A stretch of DNA of 64,000 nt, from assembly GCA_022496205.1 (NCBI GenBank), contig WTXD01000007.1:620001-684000 (forward strand), written 5' to 3'. The notes beneath the pieces are model-generated. The model ran no database searches. It was not told the DNA's origin and was given only the letters and a program-made list of their open reading frames with translations. Below, in pieces: positions 22,858 to 33,045 of the stretch; the stretch's first letter is position 1; each line of letters opens with the position of its first letter. Both the position numbers and the translations under genes were made by a program. Origin of the DNA: Gloeopeniophorella convolvens. Lineage: Eukaryota; Basidiomycota; Agaricomycetes; Russulales.

Positions 22858-24506
22858 TCATGCGGAACGCACGGGGCGACTCAACGCCCTCTTCACCCAT
22901 TTGGAGAATGCCTTCAGGTTGACTTGGCGCTCGGACGCGCGCCGTGTGAGTCGACAAGGCTCAGCCACGGGGCAGCTCGACCCTTCGGCCCACGAGATGA
23001 GAGGAGCGGTGCCCTCGAGGTGCCGGAATGCATTTTGACGGCGAACACTCGCAGCCGAGACTGCGCTGGCAGAGGCGCGGAAGGAAAAGTCGGTGCATGG
23101 GTCCGCAGTCGCTGTGTAGCGCTCGCCGGCCGACACATCGGGTGGTATGAAGTGGACACCGGCGAGGCGCGTGGAGACGAGGAGCGGGATCCACGGAGGC
23201 GTGAGTGACCGCGAAGCGGCAGCACTCCAGTCGCTGCAGTCGGATCAACTCCTGAAACTACACATCGAGTGAAGGTGAAGCACGTACATGCCAGCGAAGA
23301 AAGGATGTTTCTTAATGTCCGAAGCGTTGGACAGACGAGCAGTGGGAGATTTCCGCATAAGCTGTTAGGGGTTATATGTGTCAGTAGATGAGGTCGAGGA
23401 AGAAGTCAGCCTGCGCACCTTGTTGAGCAAGTCAATGGCATCAACAGTCATACATTCGCTTTCGACGACCACTAACTCATCCCACTTGACATGTCTGGCA
23501 TAGTGGCGCAACCACGTCGGGTCGTCGAGTGGGACGGTATTTGCTTGGAATGCGTCCTTCATAGCGAGTGAGCGACGGGTTTGAGATTACGGGAAAGATA
23601 GCTCACCCTGCCGCTCAACAACTCGTACAGTATCACACCGTATGCCCAAAAGTCCACCTCAAAGCTATATTCCTTTCCGAATAAGACCTCTGGGGGCGAA
23701 AACGCCGGCGTGCCAACGCGCCCGTGGGTCGAGTACATGTTGGGGCTGGAGGGACCAGAAAGAGTAGGTGAGACGTCGACGTCTGTGAAGCGCCGAGCGA
23801 TGCCGAAGTCGCCGAGGACGACGTGGCCGTCGCTGTCGATAAGGACATTCTCAGGCTTAAGGTCGCGATGGATGATGTTGTGAGCGTGGACGTGCTCGAT
23901 GGCGAGCAGCTGAGAAGTCACATTAGACGGGGACGACAGCATCGGAGAGGATCGGACGTACTAGCTCCGCCATGTAGAATCGCACGGCTTCCACATTGAG
24001 GTCCTTCACCTCCTGAAGCTGCTGCAAGTCGCCTCCGGGGAGGTACTCCTATATGCGCAGTGAGAGACAGCCACCAGTCTCCAAGGCGATGGTGCACTCA
24101 CGGTGACAAAGTAATAATTCTCGGTGTCGTGGAAGCACGCGTGAAGTGGGAGAACGAAGTCGTTGCCGTTCAGCTCCACGAGGACGGTCCGCTCGTTGGC
24201 GACCACTTCATATGGAACTTCTTTGCCATTGGAGCGAATCTTGTCTACGGCCTTGAGAGCGTACAATGCGGAGGTGCGCTTCTCTCGTGCGAGGTAGACT
24301 ACGCGTTTGCGCCTGTGCCCAGCGTGCGAAGAGATCGTAATCGTCGAGACAGGGGATGTCTGAGGTGGGCTGAGCACAGCTGGTGCAGGCTGGATTGAAA
24401 GTAGCAGTGTCATTCGAAACCCTACTGCCAGCCTGCATTGAATGCCACTCACCCCGGATGACTGGGCTTTGAACTGAACGAGTGATTGGAGCTTTGCGTT
24501 GAGCAT
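22858..24506 (-). CDS. AGC-type Ser/Thr protein kinase (copy 2), glycine loop out of frame
   Basis: Supported minus-strand exons: 24102 to about 24369 (N-lobe), 23962-24048, 23607-23909, 23419-23556, 23288-23361, 22858-23233, plus a short first exon from the ATG at 24506. HRDLKPEN and DFG (LGDFGIARR) are intact. The activation segment ends GTPAFSPPE rather than APE, and the AGC-type tail begins DWSAAASR. LLAIEHVH, GGDL and the intron positions match kinase copy 1. The N-lobe lies in three frames: DYDLFAR, then the glycine loop LGTGANA, then VVYLAREK, each step equal to one missing base (24297-24325). This is either a decayed glycine loop or two consensus errors. A TATA-like element lies about 80 bases upstream of 24506. 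Confidence 0.78.
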
Positions 24507-25010
24507 GATGCGGTAGTATTACAGGTTGACGAGTGTTGGTTAGAGTAAAGAGTTGATGAAGAACGGAGGAGGCTCGAGGCAAGTCTTATAGACAGCAGGG
24601 GAGCGACAGGGGAAACGGGGAGGCTCCACGTTGCGCGGCACGTCCGAGACAACCGGTGCAGAATGAAATTGAGTGGCACCATGGATTCCAATCGTCCTGT
24701 GTCCAGAAAAGGTGCTACAATGGAATGTCCACCGGCCACCAGGAGTCGGAGTCGGCCTCGCGGACTTGGGTGTCTAGTGTATTGATCCTAAACCCCGCGA
24801 CAAAGCCCGTGCAGTTCTGGTGGTCTCTAGCCTTTAGTAGCTGCTGCCAAGGCAAGATTACCGACCGTGTGTGCAGGTCCGTTGCAGGCGTGCCAGGGCG
24901 TGCCATGCGTGAACGGTGTGGCGTCCAACAGCGTCAGTCTCGTGATCCAAGGCGTGTGATCACGGGAAGCGACAAGTCGTGATTTCCGAAAGGGGCAAGT
25001 CACCTTCCCA
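24507..25010. promoter_or_regulatory. Divergent promoter between kinase 2 and SCO1-like gene
   Basis: A minus-strand tataag element at 24585-24590 precedes kinase 2 by about 80 bases and is followed by a CT-rich leader. The SCO1 side has no evident TATA box. No coding sequence is seen. Confidence 0.45.
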
Positions 25011-26066
25011 ATGAACTCTTCAATCTTGCGACGTTCCCTCCGTCTCACAAACCTCGCAGCGCAGCGATGGCAACCACAGGCCGTTAGAGCGATTCACCGG
25101 TTCCCACATTATCAGCCATGTAAGCCCACTGTGGGAGTCAGTGGGCGGAGACAGCTCTCGACCCATAATCCAGACAGGCAGAAGGACAAGGCTGCAGTTG
25201 GGGTACGTTAATAAGCACCGAGCCCTAGGTTCATTCCTTAGTGCTTGTGCTACATCTATATGTACGAGCGTACTCAATGTGTCCACAATATAGGTGTTCA
25301 GTCCAACGGCCGCAGCGCTGTTCGTCCTTGCAGGCACTGGGCTGTACTTTTACTTCCAATGGGAGAAGCAGCGGTTGCAGGAACAAAAGCGTGCGTAGCC
25401 CCGGAACGTCTCTATTATGGTTCCTACTCACCGGTCAACAACAGAGCGAGAAATGGAGTCGCGCTCCGTCGGACGGGCGCAGGTCGGCGGGCCGTTCGAA
25501 ATGACGGCGCACGACGGCAAGCAGTTCACCGAAAAGGACCTGCTCGGAAAGTGGAGCCTCATCTACTTCGGCTTCACCAACTGCCCCGACATCTGCCCCG
25601 AAGAGCTCGACAAGATGAGCGCGGCCGTGACGGAGCTCGGTGCGCACCCTCGCCGCGCCATGCGCTACTAACTCGCCTACTGACATGGCCACGGCGAACG
25701 CGGCGTGCAGACAAGACCTACGGGCCCATCGTGCAGCCCATCTTCATCTCGGTCGACCCCGCGCGCGACACGATCCCGCAGATGGCGCGCTACGTGGCGG
25801 ACTTCCACCCGCGCCTAATCGGCCTCACGGGCGACTACGCAACCGCCAAGGCGACGTGCAAGGCGTACCGCGTCTACTTCTCGACGCCGCCGGGCACCAA
25901 GCCGGGCGACGACTACCTCGTCGACCACTCGATCTTCTTCTACTTCATGGACCCGGACGGCAAGTTCGTCGAGGCGTTCGGCAAGGCGAGCACGGAGGTG
26001 GACGTCGTCGAGCGGGTGAAGCGCGAGGTCGAGCAGTGGAAGGCGGAAAAGGGCCGCATGACTTGA
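25011..26066 (+). CDS. sco1: SCO1-like mitochondrial copper chaperone for cytochrome c oxidase
   Basis: Four exons, 25011-25202, 25294-25390, 25445-25639 and 25711-26066, give 279 residues. The N-terminus is Arg/Ser-rich with no acidic residues at first (MNSSILRRSLRLTN), typical of a mitochondrial presequence, and is followed by one inner-membrane helix (AAALFVLAGTGLYFYF). The thioredoxin-like domain carries the copper-binding CxxxC in NCPDICPEEL and the third ligand His in YLVDHSIFF. SCO proteins deliver copper to the CuA site of COX2 in the intermembrane space. Length and motif order fit the family. It ends 174 bases from the convergent complex I gene. Confidence 0.93.
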
Positions 26067-26240
26067 GGCATGCGCGGCCGCCCCCGGGGCACGGACTATG
26101 TAGACTCACGTTATGATTCGCACTGTCATCGCTACCACCACTCTGCTATCAGCACCACTCTGCAGTTCTACTCACTCTGGGCGCGTCTGTGTGAGGAAAA
26201 TGCGTTGGGATGGGATATGCAACTACATGGCGCGCGTCTA

Positions 26241-26718
26241 TTATGAGTCTGCGGCAGCCTCTGCCTCCCGGAGTTTCAGCTTGGAGAGCGCCTTCATTCT
26301 GCGGACGTAGCTGAGAAGCAATAGCGTTAGAATCGGTCGAAAGCGCGATGCGCAGGAGTGGCCGAACGTACTCGTCATACTGGCACCTAGCAAAGTCGTT
26401 GCGATGTCGGAGACAGTCAAATAGCAAGAGGACTGGGACGCACTTCTCATAAGCGTGTCTCTCATTCTCACACTCCCATGGCAGGTAGTACTTGTCCTTG
26501 CGGCACACATTCAGGGGCAATAAGAGACTGAGCGAACAGACGCGTCGGCCCAGACATCCAGGGAGATTTCGGAAGACGTGAGCAGGGAGCGCGTGCTGGC
26601 ATCAGAGAAAAAGCCAAACAAGGACCAGGAGTAGAACGCACGCAGAGCACTGGTCCCGCCAGCCAAGCGGGACACGGTGGGCCTTTAGTTCTTCTTGTGA
26701 GGCCGTGGTAGAGGACAT
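26241..26718 (-). CDS. ndufb7: NADH:ubiquinone oxidoreductase subunit B18 (NDUFB7-like)
   Basis: Four minus-strand exons, 26642-26718, 26444-26527, 26372-26386 and 26241-26310, give 81 residues. The sequence holds the twin CX9C signature of this subunit: DQC, LNVCRKD, PWECENERHAYEKC. It is a complex I accessory subunit oxidised and retained in the intermembrane space. The third exon is only 15 bases. The rather short protein and the four cysteines match the fungal B18 family. The start MSSTTASQEELK is the only in-frame ATG with a suitable upstream region. Confidence 0.92.
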
Positions 26719-27435
26719 GCTGGGTGTGTATGCGTCGATGAGGCGACAGAGTCGAGTCCGGGACAATGCTCAACAATGCCGGCCTTGCACCGGCGGCCCG
26801 GCCGCCGGCCGAATCTTGCCCGGCATCGCCGGCTTGGACTCGCGAGGACAGGCGAGGACTCCCGGGACTCACTTGCGGCCACTCAGTAAGTACCAGTACT
26901 TAACCAGGCCCAGGCCTCATCAGTGCACCAGTGTTTTGAGTGTCGAAGCACAAGGACCCGTACCCGTATGGCTCCTCAGAGGTCGCCGGTCAAAACCATG
27001 AGACACCCCGAAGAACGATTTGTCTTGCGGCTGATTCGATTCGTCCCATCCTTTTACACATTACTTCCAAGATGCATACAATACTGGCTGTAAATTATCA
27101 TAGTGCCGTGTTGAGAAGCCACCGACGCGTGAGGCTAGGGAGTGTCTTTCAAGATAATTATATGGTGTTGCATATCCGTAAACCGTTCCACCATACCCTC
27201 TGCCTGCGGTGTCTGTACCGGTAGGCAGGAGTAGGCAGGCACCGTAAATTTCGACGCTTGAGTCCACTATAACACAACGCCTCTCCGGCGCTCAGAAATA
27301 TAATTTACAGTATGCTGCACGGGATGTACATGGGAACAGACTAACAGACAGATGTGCCACCAGGGGGGGAGAACCAATACACGCCGAGTCCGCCAGCAGC
27401 GCTCACTCAGACAAACAGACCTCGAATGGGGGTTA
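26719..27435. other. Intergenic region
   Basis: This lies between the complex I gene and the small Pro/Ala/Ser-rich gene. Beyond short open frames nothing is recognisable. GC content drops between 27040 and 27340. Confidence 0.45.
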
Positions 27436-27825
27436 CTACACAACCGCCTCGTACCCACCGCGCTCGCGCTCGCGCTTCGTACTCGGCTTCTTCTTCGCGA
27501 GCGACAGCCCACGCACGAGCGCGCGGGCGGTGCTCTTGATGCGCGACTTGCCTGGCGCCTTCGCCGGTGCCGGGTACTCGCGCTTCACCGGTGGCGGTGC
27601 GGCGGCGGAGTCACCTTCGCTCCCGCGGGCGCTGCGGTGAGGGTGCTTGTCGTCGACGGGCGACGCGGGCGCATTGGTGATCAGGTGCGCGGGCAGGATC
27701 TGGTCGAACGTGATCCCGCGGTAGTGCCCGCCTGAGCTGGTGGGCGAGGCGGGCGAGGCGCGGCCGCTGCTGCCGAGGTCCGACTCGGACGAGTGTGCGG
27801 CGCGGGGTGTAGGGCGCTGGGACAC
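27436..27825 (-). CDS. Uncharacterised basic protein, related to the gene at 34291-35114 (3' exon only)
   Basis: An open frame whose product contains RGITFDQILPAHLITNAP, then a basic C-terminus (KSRIKSTARALVRGLSLAKK) ending GGYEAVV. The core motif is clearly related to RSATFADILPPALITAAP of the gene at 34291-35114, so both belong to one family flanking the coiled-coil array. A splice acceptor just upstream (27824-27830 region) suggests this is the last exon. The 5' part, probably between 27900 and 28300, could not be resolved. No function is known to me. Confidence 0.5.
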   Translation of the reverse strand: MSQRPTPRAAHSSESDLGSSGRASPASPTSSGGHYRGITFDQILPAHLITNAPASPVDDKHPHRSARGSEGDSAAAPPPVKREYPAPAKAPGKSRIKSTARALVRGLSLAKKKPSTKRERERGGYEAVV

Positions 27826-28699
27826 TGCGCGGCGCGGGGCGTCAGTCTGGGGAAGCAGGTCTGGGTGGGTGCGGGGGTGCTTACTATCAGGAGGATGGGG
27901 GTGGGTTGATGGGTGGGTTGATGGGCTGCGTTTATCCCGAGAGGGTGCGGATGCAAGCTAGGTAGGGAGCCGCCGTCCAACGGGGGCTGGGTACTTCAAG
28001 TATGCGGTGAAAGACAACGCGGTACAGAGGTAGAGGCAGGTCGAGTGCAGGATAGAAAGAAGGCACCGGGGACCCGTGGCGCAGGATGATATAGTCGCGC
28101 GGGGAGATCCAGGGCGGTCCCCGGCGAGGGCGGCTCACCGGGTGAAATCTCCAGAGGAGTCGCGTGCGCACCGCGCCCAGGCGGTCTCCGCCAAGCCCGG
28201 CACGCGGGCGACGATGCCCGTGCGGGCCTGCTTTGTCGTCCACCTTGACGTCAACGCGCGCGTCTGTATCCTCCGTGGTGCACAATGGCGCCGCCCCACC
28301 GCTTGTTCTGCCCGCTGACTATTGTTGTTCCTTTGTCCGTCGTTTGGACTGCGCACACGCGCGGCAATGGGGCACTTGCAACGTACGTGCTGCGGACTTG
28401 CAGACAGGATAAGGGTTGTCACGCGCGTGCCGCGCGCACTGCAATCTTCCGATGACCCCAAGAAGGAGAAGGTTTTTTCGCCGTCCGACGCTGGTCCCCT
28501 GAGGTCCAGACCCCCGGGCCCGGTCGCTGCAATGGCGGTCTCTGTGACGACTGCCTTCACCATGCCAGCGGTCCAACTTGCCCGGAGCCGGGCGGGACCT
28601 CTGGACGTCACGCAACGCGTCGTGGAGCTGGCCTTGCGTTGTGCTTGCTGTACTTTCAACAAGGTGCAATGAACAGCCCTCGTGGAGCCCCGCGCGTTC

Positions 28700-28960
28700 T
28701 TCTCGACGCTGTTTACACAACGATGTTGGCCTGGCTTCGCGAAGACGTGCCTCGTTCCCTCAGCTCGGCGACTTCTCGCTGCTTATCGCGGCCTCCGTCC
28801 ATCGATCTTGGTTTCAAGCTGCATCTTATTCGCACGGCACTTATCTTCTTGTATACTTGGGTTCCCCTGGCGTCTGTATCCTTCTGTATCTCGCGCACCG
28901 ACTATCGAAGAGCTCTGCGTTGGAGGCTCTGTTCGTGCCACCGATCGTCGCCGCCTCCGA
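28700..28960. repeat. Dispersed repeat X, copy 1
   Basis: This shares gcgcgttcttctcga, then tggcttcgcgaagacgtgcc, with 31095-31290 (gcgcgttcttctcgaag, ttggcttcgcgaagacatgc). It has weaker similarity (tcgtattcgcacggca) to 32180-32400. Each copy lies just 3' of a minus-strand coiled-coil frame, so the repeat is the shared 3' flank of the duplicated genes. Confidence 0.6.
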
Positions 28961-28967
28961 AACAGCC

Positions 28968-29420
28968 TCAAAGCCCGCGCCCACGCGCCCGCACGACTCC
29001 TCGATCCCCGTATCGCATGACCGTGGCCACCACCACCTCAGTCTCGATCTCCCTCTCCTCCCTCCCTTTCCTTTCCTCACGCATACGCACAAGCGCCTGA
29101 ATCTGCTCCATCAACAGCCGTGTACCCTCCTCCAAGTCCCGCATCGCCCCCTCCAACCGCCGTAGCTCCTCATCCACCCTATCCATTCGCTCATTCTCCC
29201 GCTCATCCGCCCACGCTTCTGCCGCGCACCGCTCCGCCTCGGGGTGCGCGCCGCTCTTGCCGGGTGCGTTGCGCACGAGGGCCGCTTGCGTGGCGTGACA
29301 CGTGTAAGCCTTGGGCGCGTCGGTCGTGCGCTGGTGTTCGGCCTCGATGATGAAGCCCCCCCCCCCCCCCCGGGCGGACCCGCCAATGGCGCAGAATGTT
29401 CAGCTTGCGCGCGGGACGTT
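28968..29420 (-). CDS. Coiled-coil gene, type 1 copy A (5' end unresolved)
   Basis: Minus-strand frame running up through a 16-G tract. It contains HATQAALVRNAPGKSG, then a long heptad-repeat coiled coil (VDEELRRLEGAMRDLEEGTR, LLMEQIQALVRMREER). The same motif (RRAAQAALVRNASGGS) opens the coiled coil of copy C at 31482-31967, which proves the relationship. No ATG is visible in frame downstream of the homopolymer, so the start lies beyond it or the copy is decayed. I do not recognise the family. Confidence 0.45.
29356..29371. repeat. 16-base C homopolymer
   Basis: An uninterrupted run of 16 C (16 G on the coding strand) lies inside the presumed 5' part of coiled-coil copy A. Its length is a likely source of frame uncertainty. 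Confidence 0.95.
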
Positions 29421-29526
29421 GCCGAAGGTGCGCATACGCGGTACATCTCGCGTTTGGAGTCCCTCCGTGGCTGCCTGGGTTCTGGGTCTGAAGCCGATCG
29501 CAGGCCGCGCGTATGTAAGTTGTATA

Positions 29527-29905
29527 ACTACGTAGCTGGAAAGTCTGATCTGCCTGTCACAACTGCGGTGTGATCAGCTCGTGCAGTGGACTCTCAGGCT
29601 GCTTCTAGGGTACTCACGTAGGGCGCTGTGCAGCGCCGCCTGTCGCTGGAGGTACTGGCAAGGATGCCACCACCCACCGCGACTGTCTATAGGGTGTTCC
29701 ATCGATGCTGCTACGAGGGTGCCGTGATTCGTGCACGGAGCCCTGAACTGTTCACTACAAACCTCATGCCACTCCACAATGGGAGCCCCGCACAACTTCA
29801 CGATTTACATCAGTATCTTCCTACATGTCGCAATGCCTAGAGCGAATATATTGGAGTGAATCAGATATTGCGAGATCCTGCTCAATCTCTCGTTTCTGGC
29901 CCAGA
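29527..29905 (+). repeat. Long direct repeat Y, copy 1
   Basis: About 380 bases resemble 33508-33912 in the same orientation. Shared blocks include tgatctgcctgtcaca, gactctcaggctgcttctag, gggcgctgtgcagcgccgcc, gactgtcta, tttacatcagt and cctacatgtcgc. There are scattered substitutions and small indels. No coding frame is conserved between the copies. Confidence 0.85.
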
Positions 29906-30079
29906 AACGGACTTGTAAGACATTGGAATTAGGCTAGTACAATTCGTTGGTTTATTACAGGAAATTCCGCAAACTGTCGCTCGATATCGTGACGCGACTT
30001 TAACGTTTAACAGGCACGACCGCCCGCGCCCACTTGGCTCCTCGACCGCCGCGATCGCACGGCCACGGCTACGACCATC

Positions 30080-30588
30080 TCAGGCCCTACCTCCCACTCT
30101 TCCCTCCTCCTCAAGCACACCCTCCAACAGCCGCACAAGCCACTGCAAGCCCCTCTCCTTCCCTTCCAATCGCCGCACCTTCTCCTCCAACATCCTCTTC
30201 CTCTCCTCCAACATTCTCACCTTCCCCAACTGCTGTGCGAGCGCTGCGCGGCCCTCTGCCTCGATGCGGATGAGCGCGCGGATGTAAGGCGAGTTGGGCG
30301 CGATGTGCCGTTCGAACTCGGCGACGCGGCGCGCGCCGTCGCGCACGCGGGCGTGGATGGCATGTCAGCGCGCAGCGTGAGGCACGCGCGGAGGGACGTC
30401 AGGTCGAGGGGCTCTGTGTCTGTGGCCTGTGGGCGAGCGTAAGGAGAGAGACAAGAGGGTGTGGTAGGGGACGCACCGCAGGCGTGAAGTTGTCAGCGAG
30501 GCTCGCCGCTGCCGCTGCCGTCGCGGCTGTCACTCTGTCCATCAAAGAGTCCGGCGCAAGTGTAGAGATGTCGTCCCGAGAGGAAGCC
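30080..30588 (-). CDS. Coiled-coil gene, type 2 copy B (one apparent frame break)
   Basis: Exon 1 runs from the ATG at 30588 (MASSRDDISTLAPDS) to a gtgcgt donor near 30477. Exon 2 begins ATDTEPLDLTSLRACL. The coiled coil (VRDGARRVAEFERHI, LEERKRMLEEKVRRLEG) lies in a frame shifted by one missing base near 30355-30365. The paralogue at 32440-33045 shows the same order (LLDPTALRARL, then VRDTARRVAELEQQ) in one frame. Family unknown. Confidence 0.5.
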
Positions 30589-31481
30589 ATAGACAGAGAG
30601 GAGAAGAGAGATTCTGAGATACGGACAGCGTGCGGAAAAAACCAGACAAGGTGGCGAAAGTCGTAGCGAGCGAGTAGTACGGGGACGCGAAACGGTGTCG
30701 GCGGCAGTGTGCGACTTGCAAGACGGCGGGCGGGGGGTTTCGAGAACACAGGTGAGTTGAGGGGTGCATTGTAGCACAGAATCCGGGGTTTTTTATACAC
30801 GGCAGCAGCCAACACCGAGCAAGATCAAAGCCGAGGGTGGCATGGTGGCACAGCACAAGACAAAGGAGCGAGTCAGCGCGAAAAGACGGAAATGTGGCGG
30901 TGGCGAGTGGCGGGATAAAGGAGAAACGAGACGGTGGCGGACATGATCAGGTGACGAGAAACGAGGCAGCGTGGTGGCGCACACGCGTACGCGACCGTGA
31001 TGTCCTTACACTACCATCGCCGTCTGGCTGCGAGTGCAAAGTGCGCAAGATGCCCATAGTACTTTGCACTACTTGGATTCCTTGCGTCGGAGCCGTGCGC
31101 GTTCTTCTCGAAGTTGTTGTTGCAGCACCGTTGCCAACAATGATGCTGGCCCGTTGGCTTCGCGAAGACATGCCTCGTCCATAAGGCCACCTGTCGCTCT
31201 TAATCGTGGCGGCTGGTTCTCTGTCGATCCTGGCTTCAGGCCCCATCTTATTCTCACAGCATTGTCTTCTTACTCTCTAGTGACGGTGCTGCCCAGCGGT
31301 GTTCTTGTGTCTCGCCTGTCAAGTCAACTTGTCAGAGACTCGGTTCGTGCCACCGCCGACCACCCTTATCTCGCCGCCGCCGAAACAGCCCACGCCGATA
31401 CTCCCCTCCTTTCCTCACATATACGCTCAGGTACCGTCATCAACACTGCACACTACTTTAGTAAATAGTTAAACTGTAATA
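30589..31481. other. Spacer within the coiled-coil array
   Basis: This contains the upstream region of copy B and repeat X copy 2 at about 31085-31440. No independent gene is evident. Confidence 0.45.
31085..31290. repeat. Dispersed repeat X, copy 2
   Basis: Shares the blocks listed for 28700-28960, in the same orientation and at the same position relative to the 3' end of the neighbouring coiled-coil frame. Confidence 0.6.
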
Positions 31482-31967
31482 TCAATTTCCACTAAGTGCC
31501 TTCACTGTAGCAATTATGGCTTCTGTCATCTGCTCCTCCCTGTCCCGCACTATTCTCTCCAACTGTTGCACCCTCTCTTTCACCCCCTGCCAGCTCTGCA
31601 TATTTTCCTCCAACACCCGCAGCTCCTCCTTCAGCACCAGCCTCTCCATCCCCTTCACCAACACCTGCCCCTCCTCCAGCAGCCGCTGCATCGTCTCCTC
31701 CAACCGCTGCAACCTCTCCTCCAGCTGCAACCTCTGGGCCTCCTGCTGCTCAGTCAGGGGCCCATCCTCCTGCACTTCTGCCATGCAGTGCTCCACCTTG
31801 ATGTGTGTGGCGCTCCCGCCGGATGCATTGCGCACAAGGGCTGCTTGTGCAGCGCGGCGCATGTGGACCTTAACGGATGGTGGGGTGGGGGCCCCAGCGC
31901 GCGGCTTGGGGGCGCGTGGGGGGCCTGTGGGAGAGGGTGCACTGCGTCTTTGGTTTCGACGGGGCAT
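31482..31967 (-). CDS. Coiled-coil gene, type 1 copy C
   Basis: An open minus-strand frame of about 161 residues from the ATG at 31967. A basic Pro-rich head (MPRRNQRRSAPSPTGPP, KPRAGAPTPP) is followed by AAQAALVRNASGGS and a long coiled coil (QLEERLQRLEETMQRLLEEG, VKERVQQLERIVRDREEQ). It is the least damaged type 1 copy. An alternative upstream start (MARTTSTK at about 32020) aligns with the start region of copy D but lies in another frame. No known family recognised. Leucine-heptad content suggests oligomerisation. Confidence 0.55.
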   Translation of the reverse strand: MPRRNQRRSAPSPTGPPRAPKPRAGAPTPPSVKVHMRRAAQAALVRNASGGSATHIKVEHCMAEVQEDGPLTEQQEAQRLQLEERLQRLEETMQRLLEEGQVLVKGMERLVLKEELRVLEENMQSWQGVKERVQQLERIVRDREEQMTEAIIATVKALSGN

Positions 31968-32159
31968 GCCAGCGCCTTTGCCACTGCTTCTATTTTCGTG
32001 GATGTCGTTCTTGCCATGCTGTCTGGATGCAGGTGCGGGTGCAAGTGCGCTGCGCAGGGCACGGGGCGGTGCGTGCTCAAATACTCCGCATGAGCAGGGT
32101 GCAGCGGCCGTACAATCGGCGGTACTTGGTTCCCTTGTGGGGCCGCGCGCGCTCTTTTT

Positions 32160-32400
32160 GACATGACACAATAGTTACATGGCGATGCTGACCTGGCAGC
32201 AAAGACGCCCCTCGTTTCCTCGACCCGGCATCTTCTCGCGGACGGAGTCTCAGGCTGTCGGTCTAGGTTGGGTGCATCGTATTCGCACGGCACCACCCTG
32301 TCGTCGCTGTTTACGGCGTTCCCGGCAGTCGAACAACAGCCTCTTCACATCGGAGGCTCCCTCCGCGCCACCGATCGCTCCGAAAGCCCCGCCGCCCGCG
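32160..32400. repeat. Dispersed repeat X, copy 3 (diverged)
   Basis: Shares tattcgcacggca and flanking order with 28840-28860, and sits 3' of copy D as the other copies sit 3' of A and C. Similarity is weaker than between copies 1 and 2. Confidence 0.4.
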
Positions 32401-32439
32401 CCCGCACGGCCCGACTCCCGGACCGCACGCCCCCGCTCA

Positions 32440-33045
32440 CCGCGCCAGCGCCTCGACCCCGACCTCCCACTCCTCCCGCCCCCTCCGCTCCCTCTCCACC
32501 GCGCCCTCCAGCTCCCGCACGTGCCCTTCCAGCCTCCGCACCGCGCCCTCCAGCTCCCGCACCTCCCCTCCGCCCTGTCCGCCCGCTCCCGCTCCCTCCT
32601 CAACGCGCCCTCCGCCTCCGCGCGCACGCGCGCCTCCAGCGCGCCGCCCTCCTCCCGCGCGAGCACCGCCCCGCGCTCCGCCTCGGCGCGCGCGCGCCCC
32701 GCGGCGTGCGCGTCGCGCGCGAGGGCCACGCGCGCGGCTTCGAGCGTGCGGATGTAGGACGCGTCGAGCGCGCGCTGTTGCTCGAGCTCCGCGACGCGGC
32801 GCGCGGTGTCGCGCACGCGGTCGTGCGATTGGGACTGGGGTTGTGGGGCGGCGGGGCCGCCGGCGCGCGGCTTGAGGCGCGCGCGGAGGGCCGTCGGGTC
32901 GAGGAGCTCATCTTCTGCGGGCTGGGCGCGGGGGTGAGGCGGGGGGAAGGAGGACGCGTCAAGAGGGCACACGCACCGGGGGCTTCGTGTCCGGGGCGGG
33001 GCGCGCCGCCATCGTTGCTGTTGTTGTGATCTTCACCCTGTCCAT
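32440..33045 (-). CDS. Coiled-coil gene, type 2 copy D (one apparent frame break)
   Basis: Exon 1 is 32977-33045 (MDRVKITTTATMAARPAP). Exon 2 starts at 32921 with PAEDELLDPTALRARLKPRA, then an Ala/Arg/Glu-rich coiled coil (VRDTARRVAELEQQRAL). Near 32570, in a run of G, the heptads continue one missing base later as GEVRELEGAVRRLEGHVREL and reach a stop near 32440. The uninterrupted frame instead yields Trp/Gly-rich sequence, so the shift is real in this assembly. Paralogue of copy B. Function unknown. Confidence 0.5.
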
